This document shows, piece by piece, positions 10,184-19,425 of a stretch of 64,000 nucleotides of DNA (positions are counted from its first letter, which is position 1; each line of letters begins with the position of its first letter). The notes below the pieces were generated by a model. It searched no databases. It saw only the letters and a list, made by a program, of their open reading frames with translations, and was not told the origin of the DNA. Source of the stretch: an uncultured Eubacteriales bacterium. GTDB taxonomy: Bacteria; Bacillota; Clostridia; Lachnospirales; Lachnospiraceae. The stretch spans positions 62,001 to 126,000 of the forward strand of contig CASDVE010000001.1 of the NCBI GenBank assembly GCA_949284175.1, in the 5' to 3' direction. Position numbers and translations under genes: made by a program.

Positions 10184-11290
10184 TTATACATATTTTTTGT
10201 TTATTTTTTTCATAATGTCCCATTTTTTCTCCATGTCCGCTACTAATTTTAATTGTGTGCGACACCGATCAAGGTTATGATTTGGACGATGAATTTTGAA
10301 ATAGGTATCTCCTTGCAAATAATCGGTTAAAAAACGCATCCCACATTCTAATGTCATAACCTTTGCTCCCATTGGAAGCATTTCTAATTCCTTTTTCGTT
10401 AATCTACCTTTACACCCTTCAATAAAACCTTTTGTATAAAGTTCGTATAACTCCATGCTACAAGATACTTTGGATAAGTCCACTTCATCTTCTGCTCCAG
10501 TACTCGCTCCAAATCGGATGGAATCCCCAAAATCATGGATAGAAAGTCCAGGCATAACCGTATCTAAATCAATGACACAGATCGCTTTTCCCGTCGTATC
10601 ATCGATCATAATATTATTGAGCTTTGTGTCATTATGGGTTACTCGAAGAGGCAGTTCTTTTGCTTTTAACATCTCTTGACACACATAAGTATCCTTTTCA
10701 TGGGCTTTTATAAATGCGATCTCTTCTTGTACATCTTTTACACGTCCCATGACATCTTTTTCTACCGCCTCTAAAAATTTTTGATAGCGATCTTGTGTAT
10801 TATGAAAATTTTTGATAGTTTCATGGAGAGTATCCGCTGGATAATCTGCCAACAAAGACTGAAAGTGTCCAAATGCTACTGCACTGGCATAAAAATCTTC
10901 TGGATTTTCCACTAGATCATATGTGGTTGCTCCCTCAATATATAAATAAACTCTCCAGCCAAACCCTTCTGAATCGGTATAATACGTTTCACCATCCAAA
11001 GTTGGAATCACATTTAATGTTTCTCTTTCTGGATCACCGCCGTTTTCTTCAATTTTTTTCCGAAGATAGCTCGTAATCCCAACGATATTTTCCATCAGTT
11101 CTTTTGTATTGCTAAAAATATTTCGATTCATTCTTTGAAGAATAAATCGCTGTCTTTTCCCATCTTGTTCTGCTGTTACACAATATGTATCATTAATGTG
11201 TCCATTTCCATAGGGAATGACTTCTTTTACTCCCCCACCAAATGGAAAATGCTTGATCGCCTCTTCCAAATATACATTATTCTTTTGCAT
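10184..11290 (-). CDS. APH-fold sugar kinase, NahK-like
   Basis: This 368-residue protein belongs to the aminoglycoside phosphotransferase/choline kinase fold. The catalytic loop is HNDTKLNNIMID (H-x-D-x-x-x-x-N), followed by the metal-binding CVIDLDTVMPG. The N-terminus YGNGHINDTYCV is the glycine loop. The same gene order, with a nucleotidyltransferase and galE, is known from the bifidobacterial lacto-N-biose pathway, where NahK phosphorylates N-acetylhexosamines at C1. I infer a similar anomeric kinase here. The start (MQKNN) is 4 bp after the upstream stop with GGGAGG 9 nt away; a longer start would overlap the previous gene. Confidence 0.8.
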   Translation of the reverse strand: MQKNNVYLEEAIKHFPFGGGVKEVIPYGNGHINDTYCVTAEQDGKRQRFILQRMNRNIFSNTKELMENIVGITSYLRKKIEENGGDPERETLNVIPTLDGETYYTDSEGFGWRVYLYIEGATTYDLVENPEDFYASAVAFGHFQSLLADYPADTLHETIKNFHNTQDRYQKFLEAVEKDVMGRVKDVQEEIAFIKAHEKDTYVCQEMLKAKELPLRVTHNDTKLNNIMIDDTTGKAICVIDLDTVMPGLSIHDFGDSIRFGASTGAEDEVDLSKVSCSMELYELYTKGFIEGCKGRLTKKELEMLPMGAKVMTLECGMRFLTDYLQGDTYFKIHRPNHNLDRCRTQLKLVADMEKKWDIMKKINKKYV

Positions 11291-11294
11291 CCCT

Positions 11295-12221
11295 TTATTC
11301 CTCCCAAAGATTTTCTGGATAAACTCCATTGTCTTTTAATGTTTGAATAGCATTGACAACCACTTCTTTATCTTCTTTATAAGTCACTCCATACCAGCGG
11401 GCACAAGAGTGTAACACTTTCGCTGTTGCTTTTCCATTTTTAATTAATTTATCCACAACGGTTGGAAGAAAATATTCGCATTTTAATGGGTTTGTTACCA
11501 TATTTTTTGCTAAAAATCTTGGAAATGTATCTTCTAACTCAGCCATAATACTTTTAGAAAATCCCCACATATTCATGGAAACGGTACTTCCCATTGGAAT
11601 GGAAATCCATGTTTGTCCATCATCTTCTGTATAGGCTGGCCCTTCCTCTCTCTTTTCAATTCTTGTTCTTTCGTTAATCGTTACAAGCATATCATCACTA
11701 TCAATTTCACAAACACCTCTTGCAACGTGTCCGTTGTCGGTCAATGTATTTTCCAATTGGTATCCAACCATACAATATCGATAAGCGGTATCCTCATTCT
11801 GCTGATTTGCTAAAAAGTCATATAATACTTTATACGCATCTTGACCATAGTAATCATCTGCATTAATAACTGCAAATGGTCCATCAATGATGTCACGACA
11901 ACTTAAAATCGCATGTCCAGTTCCCCAAGGTTTCTTTCTTTCCTCTGGAACAGAAAATCCCTCTGGAAGATCACTTAACTCTTGATATACATAATGTACT
12001 TTTATATGCTTTTCGATGCGTGAGCCAATCGCTGATTTAAAATCCGCCTCATTTTCTCTTTTAATAATGAAGATCACTTCTTCAAATCCCGCTTTTATCG
12101 CATCATAAATTGAAAAATCAATAATAATATGTCCCTGTTCATCAATCGGATCAATTTGTTTTAATCCTCCATAACGGCTTCCCATTCCTGCTGCCATAAT
12201 TACTAATATCGGTTTTTTCAT
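11295..12221 (-). CDS. Sugar-1-phosphate nucleotidyltransferase
   Basis: This 308-residue protein has the NTP-transferase N-terminus ILVIMAAGMGSRYGGLKQ (the G-x-G-x-R signature with the downstream Lys), then AVINADDYYG (metal-binding Asp). It should couple a sugar 1-phosphate with UTP or another NTP to give an NDP-sugar. It is the first gene of a cluster with the NahK-like kinase and galE, so kinase product to NDP-sugar to epimerisation is a consistent path. The start MKKPIL has AAGGAGG about 11 nt upstream, slightly long but the best available. Confidence 0.85.
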   Translation of the reverse strand: MKKPILVIMAAGMGSRYGGLKQIDPIDEQGHIIIDFSIYDAIKAGFEEVIFIIKRENEADFKSAIGSRIEKHIKVHYVYQELSDLPEGFSVPEERKKPWGTGHAILSCRDIIDGPFAVINADDYYGQDAYKVLYDFLANQQNEDTAYRYCMVGYQLENTLTDNGHVARGVCEIDSDDMLVTINERTRIEKREEGPAYTEDDGQTWISIPMGSTVSMNMWGFSKSIMAELEDTFPRFLAKNMVTNPLKCEYFLPTVVDKLIKNGKATAKVLHSCARWYGVTYKEDKEVVVNAIQTLKDNGVYPENLWEE

Positions 12222-12261
12222 CGTTTCATAAGCCTCCTTATTTATCAACTAGGTTCATTAT

Positions 12262-12312
12262 ATTATAATTCATATTCTATGGCTTTGTACAGTTGTTCCT
12301 TAATTTTGTACA
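12262..12312 (-). promoter_or_regulatory. Promoter with paired TTTGTACA sites upstream of the sugar-nucleotide operon
   Basis: On the minus strand a TATAAT -10 box (12262-12267) lies 18 bp from TGTACA (12286-12291). On the plus strand TTTGTACA occurs twice, at 12284-12291 and 12305-12312, exactly 21 bp apart, or two helical turns. Paired direct sites that reach the -35 box are typical AraC-family operators, and an AraC gene is divergent from this point. Confidence 0.6.
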
Positions 12313-12411
12313 ATCATGTCATTATCTCTATACTTTTTTTCTGAATTTTCTAAAATTCTCCTTTTCTTTTACAATATTCTACCATATTTTATTATATTAT
12401 AACTGTTTTCA

Positions 12412-12439
12412 TTGATTTTTCTTAAAAATCAGTTATAGT
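12412..12439 (+). promoter_or_regulatory. Predicted promoter of the AraC regulator gene
   Basis: TTGATT (12412-12417) and TATAGT (12434-12439) have a 16-bp spacer; an alternative -10, TAGTAT, gives 18 bp. The start codon follows 36 bp later. Confidence 0.45.
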
Positions 12440-12475
12440 ATAAATTGGAACTACATATAAAAAGGAGGAAAAATC

Positions 12476-13399
12476 ATGGATTATCAAAGTGTGTTTCTTC
12501 ATCCTGTGATTGAGATTTATGAGATCTATACCATTCACTATTTTGAGTACATGAGCGACTTTAACTACACTGGTGAATCCCATAATTTTTGGGAATTTGT
12601 CTGTGTAGATAAAGGAGAAATTGAAGTAACTGCTGGAACTCAGACGCTGACTTTGCACAAGGGGGATATTCTTTTCCATAAGCCAAATGAATTCCACAGC
12701 ATCAAAGCAAATGGCAAAATAGCTCCAAATCTAGTCGTTATTTCTTTCGCCTGTCATTCACCCAGTATTCAATTTTTTGAAAACAAATTACTATCCATTA
12801 ATGACGTCGATCGCTCTTTATTAGCTCAAATTATAGCGGAAGCACGTAACTGTTACTCTTCCCGACTTGATGATCCATATCTTACTATGCTTGAGCCCTC
12901 AGAACAACAGCTTTTTGGAGCAGAACAACTGATTAAAGGCTATTTAGAACAATTGTTGATTCTCCTTGTAAGAAGATATACAAAATCAGAAGCATTTTTT
13001 CGCTTAGAAGCCCCTCTTGTTCGCAAAAAGAACAATGCAGAAATACATAACCGTATTCTTCTTTATCTAGAACAAAATGTTCATAACCGCCTAACAATTG
13101 ATCAAATCGCAAAAGATAATTTAATTGGACGCTCTCAACTTCAAAAATTATTCCGGGATAAGAATGGTTGTGGAATTATTGAGTATTTTTGTCAATTAAA
13201 AATCAATGAGGCGAAACAGCTCATTCGCAACAATAACCTAAATTTTACACAAATTTCTGATCTCTTAGGTTATACTTCCATCCATTATTTCTCAAGACAA
13301 TTTAAAAAAATAGTAGGAATGACGCCATCAGAATACGCCTCTTCCATCAAACTCCTGACTGAAAAATCAACGACGTTAGAAAAAGACGATACTCTATAA
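12476..13399 (+). CDS. AraC family transcription regulator
   Basis: This 307-residue protein has an N-terminal cupin sensor (about residues 20-120, HNFWEFVCVDKGEIEV, LHKGDILFHKPNEFHSI). The C-terminal double helix-turn-helix (about 190-290) carries NRLTIDQIAKDNLIG and the signature ISDLLGYTSIHYFSRQFKKIVGMTPSEY. Cupin-AraC proteins usually sense sugars. It is divergent from the nucleotidyltransferase-kinase-galE operon, whose promoter carries paired TTTGTACA sites, so it is the likely regulator. AAGGAGG precedes the start. A strong bidirectional terminator follows. Confidence 0.93.
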   Translation: MDYQSVFLHPVIEIYEIYTIHYFEYMSDFNYTGESHNFWEFVCVDKGEIEVTAGTQTLTLHKGDILFHKPNEFHSIKANGKIAPNLVVISFACHSPSIQFFENKLLSINDVDRSLLAQIIAEARNCYSSRLDDPYLTMLEPSEQQLFGAEQLIKGYLEQLLILLVRRYTKSEAFFRLEAPLVRKKNNAEIHNRILLYLEQNVHNRLTIDQIAKDNLIGRSQLQKLFRDKNGCGIIEYFCQLKINEAKQLIRNNNLNFTQISDLLGYTSIHYFSRQFKKIVGMTPSEYASSIKLLTEKSTTLEKDDTL

Positions 13400-13412
13400 A
13401 CCGATGCATAGC

Positions 13413-13452
13413 AAAAAAAATGCCTTTACACTCATTGTAAAGGCATTTTTTC
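13413..13452. terminator. Bidirectional terminator between the AraC gene and dtd
   Basis: A perfect 11-bp stem (ATGCCTTTACA/TGTAAAGGCAT, 5-nt loop) is flanked by A8 on one side and T6 on the other, serving both convergent genes. Confidence 0.92.
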
Positions 13453-13902
13453 TTATGCTAGCTCCCGACTATCCAACACAATCGTAAAGGGACCATCGTT
13501 TAACAAATCCACTTTCATATCCGCTCCAAACGCTCCATGTTCCACTTTTTTTATTTTTTCTTTCGCACACTCAATAAAATATTCATAGAGCTGTTCTGCT
13601 TTTTCAGGCTCGCCAGCATTGATAAAACTAGGTCTTCTTCCTTTTTTACAATCTGCGTAAAGCGTAAATTGAGAAACTACAAGCAGTTCTCCTCCCATGT
13701 CTTGTAATGATAGATTTGTCTTACCATCCTGATCTGCAAAAATGCGAAGTCCTATGGTTTTGTCAACAAACTTTTCCACATCCGCTTTTGTATCCTCTTT
13801 GCCAACACCGAGAAAAACAAGCAATCCCTGTTTAATATCTCCAACTATTTCTTGTTCCACTGTCACCGTTGCATGACAAACTCTTTGAATCACTGCTTTC
13901 AT
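13453..13902 (-). CDS. dtd: D-aminoacyl-tRNA deacylase
   Basis: This 149-residue protein is full length for DTD, which hydrolyses D-aminoacyl-tRNA and so removes mischarged D-amino acids. It has the two conserved active-site loops: [17 protein letters not shown] and LLNDGPFTI near the C-terminus. It follows the M16 peptidase by 15 bp as the last gene of the block 16606-13453. In many Clostridia dtd sits behind relA instead, so this placement differs. Confidence 0.95.
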   Translation of the reverse strand: MKAVIQRVCHATVTVEQEIVGDIKQGLLVFLGVGKEDTKADVEKFVDKTIGLRIFADQDGKTNLSLQDMGGELLVVSQFTLYADCKKGRRPSFINAGEPEKAEQLYEYFIECAKEKIKKVEHGAFGADMKVDLLNDGPFTIVLDSRELA

Positions 13903-13917
13903 GTTTCTTTCCTCTTT

Positions 13918-15189
13918 CTACCGATATTGATTTTCCCACAGTTTTTTCATCACTTTATCATTGTATTGACTGCTATTACCCACAAAGACAAGACTCGATC
14001 TTTGCAAATTCATATATTTTCTTATATATAAATTCACTTCTTCTCGTGTCACCTTTAATAATTTATCCACAAGATCGGTTGTATTTTCTAGTTTTCCCGA
14101 TAACAACAAACTTTTCCCATTTTGACCCATGCGATTTTCACTGGAGTCAAGCCCCATCAAAAGTTCTGCACGGATTCTTTCCTTAGCACAACTAAGTTCT
14201 TCTTCTGTAATGCCATTTTTTCGTAAATCTTCTAGTACAACTCCAATTTCTCGCACTGTCTTTTCCAACTTTTGACCGTTCATAGCTCCATAAATTTGAA
14301 AAAGTCCTGTATCCTCATACGTGTTGCAAAAAGAATATACAGAATACACAAGACTTAAATCTTCCCGAAGTTTTTGAAAAAGTCGGGAATCATCACTATC
14401 CCCAAGACATTGATCTAAGATCATTTGTGCATATTTTTCATGATTCTTATAACCACTTCCTAAAAATCCAATGGTCATGTGAGTTTGTTCTGTATCTTTA
14501 TGTAGCGAGGCAAAGGAAGGGCAAAAAACTGCTTGTTTTCTAAAAAAGTTTTTCCCAATAGGCTTTATCATACCAAACTGCTCTTCTAAAAGTTCTAAAA
14601 TCTCTTTTTGATCAAAATTACCTGCAACCGAGATTACCATGCGTTCCCCTGTATAGAAATCCTCCATAAAGTTCACCACATCTTCTCTTTTAAAGTTTGA
14701 TACAACCTCTTTTCTTCCAGATATTAAATACCCGAGGGAAGAATTGGGCATGCTGATCTTTTGCAAATGTTCAATTGCCAAATCTTCTGGTGAATCTTGA
14801 TACATATCAATCTCTTCCAAAATAACTTCCAATTCTTTTTTTAGATCTATGGGATCTAATTTGGCATGACATAGCATGTCACCCAAAAGTACAATAGCTT
14901 CTTTTAAATGCTCATCAAGCACCATTGCATAATAACACGTTTCTTCTTTTGATGTATAGGCATTGACATCTCCGCCAATCCTTGCAAAGGCAGTGGCTTG
15001 TTCTTTTGCAGTCTTTGTGGTCGTTCCCTTAAACAACATATGTTCTACTACATGGGCAATCCCATTATTTTGTTCTGTTTCGTAAGCAGAACCCGCCTTT
15101 ACATAAATTCCAATGGCCGATGAACGCACAGATTCCATTGGTTCTAATACAATTCGGATTCCATTGGATAACCGATGGAGTTCTATCAT
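13918..15189 (-). CDS. M16 family zinc peptidase
   Basis: This 423-residue protein has the inverted zinc motif HVVEH (His46, Glu49, His50) and the second M16 lobe with the ERIRAELLMGLDS region. It resembles the YmxG/PqqL-type processing peptidases found near pnp in Bacillus, and pnp is also nearby here. No signal peptide is visible, so it should be cytosolic. The start MIELHRLSNG was chosen because GGAAGAG lies about 10 nt upstream; longer in-frame starts overlap the cdd stop. Confidence 0.9.
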   Translation of the reverse strand: MIELHRLSNGIRIVLEPMESVRSSAIGIYVKAGSAYETEQNNGIAHVVEHMLFKGTTTKTAKEQATAFARIGGDVNAYTSKEETCYYAMVLDEHLKEAIVLLGDMLCHAKLDPIDLKKELEVILEEIDMYQDSPEDLAIEHLQKISMPNSSLGYLISGRKEVVSNFKREDVVNFMEDFYTGERMVISVAGNFDQKEILELLEEQFGMIKPIGKNFFRKQAVFCPSFASLHKDTEQTHMTIGFLGSGYKNHEKYAQMILDQCLGDSDDSRLFQKLREDLSLVYSVYSFCNTYEDTGLFQIYGAMNGQKLEKTVREIGVVLEDLRKNGITEEELSCAKERIRAELLMGLDSSENRMGQNGKSLLLSGKLENTTDLVDKLLKVTREEVNLYIRKYMNLQRSSLVFVGNSSQYNDKVMKKLWENQYR

Positions 15190-15232
15190 AAATTTTTTAC
15201 TCTTCCTTTCTTTTTTCATTCTTTCGCTATTT

Positions 15233-15649
15233 TTAAAGAGAGAATCCAAATGGCAGTAACTCTTTTAATACATAACTTTTGATGACATTGTCTTTTTCAC
15301 ATAAGACAATTTCAAACGTATCTTTATCGCAAAATTCTGCCATAACTTGACGGCATACTCCACAAGGAGGACAAAAATTCCATTCTTTTGGATCGCTGTT
15401 TTCCTCTCCTCCAACAATGGCAATTGCCAAAAAGGAACGTTTTCCTTCTGATATCGCCTTAAAAAATGCCGTTCGCTCTGCACAATTGCTTGGAGAATAT
15501 GCACTATTTTCAATATTGCATCCATGATAAAGAGTCCCATCATCTGCAACTAACACCGCTCCCACCATAAAGTGGGAATACGGAGCATAGGCATTCTCTC
15601 TCGCTTTTATCGCTTCTTTTATCAACTCTTCTTTATATTCTTTCGTCAT
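15233..15649 (-). CDS. cdd: Cytidine deaminase
   Basis: This 138-residue protein is the tetrameric class of cytidine deaminase for pyrimidine salvage. It has NIENSAYSPSNCAER with the catalytic Glu and first zinc Cys, and PPCGVCRQVMAEF with the other two zinc Cys. The usual HAE of the dimeric class is replaced by CAE, as expected for this class. It lies 33 bp after the membrane-anchored protein and 43 bp before the M16 peptidase start. Confidence 0.96.
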   Translation of the reverse strand: MTKEYKEELIKEAIKARENAYAPYSHFMVGAVLVADDGTLYHGCNIENSAYSPSNCAERTAFFKAISEGKRSFLAIAIVGGEENSDPKEWNFCPPCGVCRQVMAEFCDKDTFEIVLCEKDNVIKSYVLKELLPFGFSL

Positions 15650-15682
15650 AACCTTACCTCCTACTATTGGAACTCATTCCTT

Positions 15683-16606
15683 TTATGGATTGATCTCTAC
15701 ATATCCATAATTATAGTTATCAATATTCAATTCCCCATTTGGATCAGCCGTTCCTTGTAGTGCGTAAGTCTTATAATGAAAACCTAAACTATCTTGAATT
15801 TCCACTGCAAGCTCAAACTGCTGTCCTTGTGCAAATTCCATCTTCTGATCCACTTCACAAACATATTCGTTTCCGCCTGAAGTATTTTCATCCTGTTCCA
15901 TCGGAATGACCACTTGCTCCACACCATCAATATAAATATGGGCATTGACCGCTTTAATATAGTTATCCTCCACTCCTTTAATTGGATTGCTATCATTTGG
16001 ATTATAGACATCAAGATGAACGGTTCCACTGACTTTTAACTCCCCATCTCCATTATAGCTATAATCACCATCAAGATATGCTCCTGTTACCTGTAACTGC
16101 ATCTGACTTTCAATATTATAAACCCAATCAAGATATTCCTGTCTTGTTGTATTATTTTCCTTTATGAGAACCCCAATATGATAATCTTTATTGTATGGAA
16201 TCTCAAACTCTGCTTCAAATAAGTTATCCGATTGTCTTACTGCAGGAACTGTGTGAGTTTTTCCTCCTTCTTCCTCATAGGTAACGAGCAATCTAGTGTT
16301 TTGTTGGCTTTCTTTTGTGACAACTTTTACTTTTAAGCCGATTTTTCCTGTTTTAGCATTTAAGTCATCATAAATAAACTCAAAAGAAGAAATGTAGCGA
16401 TTTTGTTCCTGCAATGTCTTTTGGAAATTGTAACTGATGCTATCGATCTGTTCTTCTAATTGTGTTTGATTATTCCCCATACTTTTATCTAATGTTTTTA
16501 CCGCTTTTTGCAATTCTAAAATAGAATAAATCATCAGTCCATTCATACTCATGAATAATAAGCAAATCATTCCTAAAAGTATAAGACGATACTTCTGTCT
16601 TTTCAT
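15683..16606 (-). CDS. Membrane-anchored extracytoplasmic protein of unknown function
   Basis: I do not recognise this 307-residue protein. One hydrophobic segment (residues 8-30) lacks a signal-peptidase site and acts as an anchor. A short coiled-coil-like stretch (about 30-70, LEEQIDSISYNFQKTLQEQ) follows. The remainder is beta-rich and acidic, with no Cys. It contains repeated Tyr/Asn-Gly turns (SYNGDGELKVSG). This suggests an extracellular all-beta domain. It is first in the group with cdd, the M16 peptidase and dtd, and follows the pnp terminator. Confidence 0.75.
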   Translation of the reverse strand: MKRQKYRLILLGMICLLFMSMNGLMIYSILELQKAVKTLDKSMGNNQTQLEEQIDSISYNFQKTLQEQNRYISSFEFIYDDLNAKTGKIGLKVKVVTKESQQNTRLLVTYEEEGGKTHTVPAVRQSDNLFEAEFEIPYNKDYHIGVLIKENNTTRQEYLDWVYNIESQMQLQVTGAYLDGDYSYNGDGELKVSGTVHLDVYNPNDSNPIKGVEDNYIKAVNAHIYIDGVEQVVIPMEQDENTSGGNEYVCEVDQKMEFAQGQQFELAVEIQDSLGFHYKTYALQGTADPNGELNIDNYNYGYVEINP

Positions 16607-16645
16607 TCTTTCACCTCAATCTCTGCCCTTCCACGACTCATGTAA

Positions 16646-16695
16646 GAAAAAGCTGTCACAGGAAGACTTTAATTCTTCTCTACAACAGCTTTTTC
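16646..16695 (-). terminator. Terminator after pnp
   Basis: A perfect 11-bp outer stem (GAAAAAGCTGT/ACAGCTTTTTC) encloses a smaller GAAGA/TCTTC stem. On the minus strand the T run is inside the closing stem. Confidence 0.7.
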
Positions 16696-16708
16696 TTCTT
16701 CTATGGGA

Positions 16709-18793
16709 TTAATCTACATCTTTCATGCTTAAGTTGATTCTTCCCATTTTATCAATTTCAACTACTTTAACACGAACGATGTCACCAATGTTGACAACGT
16801 CTTCTACTTTGGCAACTCTTTCATTGGAAAGTTTTGAAATATGAACTAAACCATCTTTATTTGGTGCTAATTCTACAAAGGCACCAAATTGCATAATACG
16901 AACAACTTTTCCTTCATAGATCTTGCCTTCTTCCACTGGCTCTACAATAGAACGAATAATCGTTATTGCTTTATCAATGTTTTCCTGAGCAACACCACAA
17001 ACAGAAATTCTTCCATCGTCATCAATGTCAATTTTTACACCTGTTTCATCAATAATTGCATTGATTGTTTTTCCTTTTTGTCCAATCACTTCGCTGATCT
17101 TTTCAGGATCAATGGTGATCTGACTGATCTTAGGTGCATACTCTCCAACCTGTTCTCTCGCTTTTGAAATAACAGGAGCCATTACTTCATCTAAAATATA
17201 AAGTCTTGCTTCTCTTGTTCTAGCAATGGCTTCTTCAATAATTGCCTTTGTTAAACCATGAATTTTAATATCCATCTGAATCGCTGTGATCCCTTTATGA
17301 GTTCCAGCAACTTTAAAATCCATATCTCCAAAGAAGTCTTCTAGTCCTTGAATATCCGTTAATACGATATAGTCATCGTCTGTATCTCCTGTTACAAGAC
17401 CGCATGAAATACCAGCAACTGCTGATTTAATTGGCACACCGGCTGCCATCAAGGATAAACTTGAAGCACAAACACTTGCCTGTGATGTAGAACCGTTGGA
17501 TTCCATTGTTTCGGATACGGTACGAATTGCATATGGGAATTCCTCTTCTGATGGAAGAACAGGAACTAACGCACGTTCTGCCAATGCTCCATGTCCAATT
17601 TCACGACGCCCTGGACCTCTTGATGGTTTTGTTTCTCCAACAGAATAAGATGGGAAGTTATAGTGGTGCATATAACGTTTTGACGTTTCGTTTACATCAA
17701 GTCCATCCAATCTTTGTGCTTCTGATAATGGGGCTAATGTACACACATTTAAAATCTGTGTCTGTCCACGAGAGAACATACCAGAACCATGTACTCTTGG
17801 AAGAATATCCACTTCTGCATGAAGTGCACGAATTTGATCAATCGCACGTCCGTCTGGTCTTTTCTTATCCTTTAAGATCATTTTACGAACTGTTTTCTTC
17901 TGATATTGGTATAATGCTTCACCAATTAATGGAAGCCATTCTTCATTTTCTGCAAATGCTTCTTCTAATTTTTCTTGCACTGCACGAATATTTTCTTCTC
18001 TTTGCTGTTTTTCATCTGTAAAAACGGCTTTCTCCATTTCTTCTGGAGAAACAATTTCTTTTATGGCTTCAAATAATTCTTCTGGAACAGCACAGCTTGT
18101 ATATTCATGTTTTGGCTTTCCACATTCTGCTACAATCGTATCAATAAAAGTGATGATCTCTTGATTTGTTTCATGAGCTTTAAAAATGGCTTGTAACATC
18201 ACATCTTCTGGCACTTCATTAGCACCTGCTTCAATCATGATCACTTTTTCTCTTGTGGATGCTACGGTTAATGCCAAATCAGATACCTGTCTTTGTTCTG
18301 CTGTTGGGTTAATAATAAATTCTCCATCAATAAGACCAACCTGTGTTGCGGCTGTTGGACCATCAAATGGAATATCAGAAATCGCTGTTGCGATTGCAGA
18401 ACCAAGCATTGCTGTAATTTCTGGAGAACATTCTGGATCCACAGACATTACAAGGTTGTTAAGAGTTACATCATTGCGATAATCCTTTGGGAAAAGTGGA
18501 CGCATTGGTCGATCGATAACACGAGAAGTTAAAATCGCGTGTTCTGATGCTTTTCCTTCTCTTTTATTAAAACCACCCGGAATCTTTCCTACGGCATATA
18601 ATTTTTCTTCGTATTCAACACTTAAAGGAAAGAAATCAATTCCTTCTCTTGGTTTATCTGAGGCAGTTGCTGTTGATAAGACAACTGTTTCTCCATAGTG
18701 CATAAATGCTGCTCCATTGGCCTGTGCGGCAACTCTACCGACTTCTACAAGTAATGGTCTTCCAGCAAGTTCCATTCTAAACTGCTTTGTCAT
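16709..18793 (-). CDS. pnp: Polynucleotide phosphorylase
   Basis: This 694-residue trimeric 3'-5' exoribonuclease has two RNase PH cores (the second with FSRGQTQILNVCTLA and ESNGSTSQASVCASSLSLM). An all-helical linker lies between them. A KH domain near residue 560 reads IGQKGKTINAIIDETGVKIDI. A C-terminal S1 domain reads GAFVELAPNKDGLVHISKL. The start MTKQFRMEL has AAGGAG 9 nt upstream. The 140-nt leader has its own extended -10 promoter and small hairpins, in line with the known autoregulation of pnp through leader processing. It follows rpsO, the common bacterial order. Confidence 0.97.
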   Translation of the reverse strand: MTKQFRMELAGRPLLVEVGRVAAQANGAAFMHYGETVVLSTATASDKPREGIDFFPLSVEYEEKLYAVGKIPGGFNKREGKASEHAILTSRVIDRPMRPLFPKDYRNDVTLNNLVMSVDPECSPEITAMLGSAIATAISDIPFDGPTAATQVGLIDGEFIINPTAEQRQVSDLALTVASTREKVIMIEAGANEVPEDVMLQAIFKAHETNQEIITFIDTIVAECGKPKHEYTSCAVPEELFEAIKEIVSPEEMEKAVFTDEKQQREENIRAVQEKLEEAFAENEEWLPLIGEALYQYQKKTVRKMILKDKKRPDGRAIDQIRALHAEVDILPRVHGSGMFSRGQTQILNVCTLAPLSEAQRLDGLDVNETSKRYMHHYNFPSYSVGETKPSRGPGRREIGHGALAERALVPVLPSEEEFPYAIRTVSETMESNGSTSQASVCASSLSLMAAGVPIKSAVAGISCGLVTGDTDDDYIVLTDIQGLEDFFGDMDFKVAGTHKGITAIQMDIKIHGLTKAIIEEAIARTREARLYILDEVMAPVISKAREQVGEYAPKISQITIDPEKISEVIGQKGKTINAIIDETGVKIDIDDDGRISVCGVAQENIDKAITIIRSIVEPVEEGKIYEGKVVRIMQFGAFVELAPNKDGLVHISKLSNERVAKVEDVVNIGDIVRVKVVEIDKMGRINLSMKDVD

Positions 18794-18938
18794 AAAATCT
18801 ATCTCCTTAATTTTTACACATATTTTGGTCACCCGCCGAAACAACTGAAAAATTCACCCTTTTTGTTCCTTATATCCTATTGATGGACTTTTCAGAAGTC
18901 TCGGTATAGGGCTGACCACCATTGACTAAAATATTATA
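18794..18938 (-). promoter_or_regulatory. pnp promoter and leader
   Basis: The minus strand has an extended -10 (TGGTATAAT, box at 18933-18938), without a clear -35. The transcribed leader of about 130 nt contains a short GACTT/AAGTC hairpin. It begins just after the rpsO terminator, so pnp can be transcribed independently of rpsO. Confidence 0.5.
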
Positions 18939-18980
18939 CCACTTTTACATGTTTTTTACCACAGAAATTTCCTAGAAAAG

Positions 18981-19008
18981 AAAAAAAGGCATCGCTGTTT
19001 GCGATGCC
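18981..19008 (-). terminator. Terminator after rpsO
   Basis: A perfect 8-bp stem (GGCATCGC/GCGATGCC, 5-nt loop) is followed on the minus strand by T7. It lies 15 bp after the rpsO stop. Confidence 0.93.
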
Positions 19009-19023
19009 TACAAAAATCATTGA

Positions 19024-19290
19024 TTATTTTCTTAATCCTAATTTTTCAATTAACGCACGATATCTTTCAATATCTACACCTTTTAAGTAAGCGAGCATAT
19101 TACGTCTCTGACCTACCATTTTTAAAAGACCTCTTCTTGAATGATGATCTTTTTGATGTGTTTTGAAGTGATCTTGAAGATCATTGATTCTTTCTGTTAA
19201 TAAAGCGATCTGAACTTCTGGTGAACCAGTGTCATTTGCTGTACGTCCATAAGTTGCGATAATTTCTTGTTTTCTTTCTTTTGAAATCAT
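19024..19290 (-). CDS. rpsO: 30S ribosomal protein S15
   Basis: This 88-residue protein is the full usual length. It has [24 protein letters not shown] and the [15 protein letters not shown] motif that binds 16S rRNA helices 20-22. It is transcribed from its own predicted promoter, is closed by a strong terminator, and is followed by pnp. GGAGG precedes the ATG. Confidence 0.98.
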   Translation of the reverse strand: MISKERKQEIIATYGRTANDTGSPEVQIALLTERINDLQDHFKTHQKDHHSRRGLLKMVGQRRNMLAYLKGVDIERYRALIEKLGLRK

Positions 19291-19423
19291 GTTTCATTCC
19301 TCCGATTTTAATTTCATTTCTCATATCACCCATCACTTAGAGAAGGTTGGAGTCATCCAAACTCCAGGTGACGGCTCTATACCTTGAATAGTCTATCATA
19401 TTCATTTTAAAAAGTAAAGCCAA
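19291..19423 (-). promoter_or_regulatory. rpsO promoter and structured leader (candidate S15 autoregulation site)
   Basis: On the minus strand TTGGCT (19418-19423) and TATGAT (19395-19400) have a 17-bp spacer. The leader of about 100 nt has a TGGAGT/ACTCCA hairpin flanked by TCACC and GGTGA segments that can pair around it, giving a branched fold just before the ribosome binding site. Such folds are known S15 feedback targets; the assignment is inferred. Confidence 0.5.
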
Positions 19424-19425
19424 AA

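Noticed and set aside
17506-18021. Plus-strand 171-codon open frame inside pnp
   Set aside because: It is antisense to a highly conserved gene, with no ribosome binding site or family motif.
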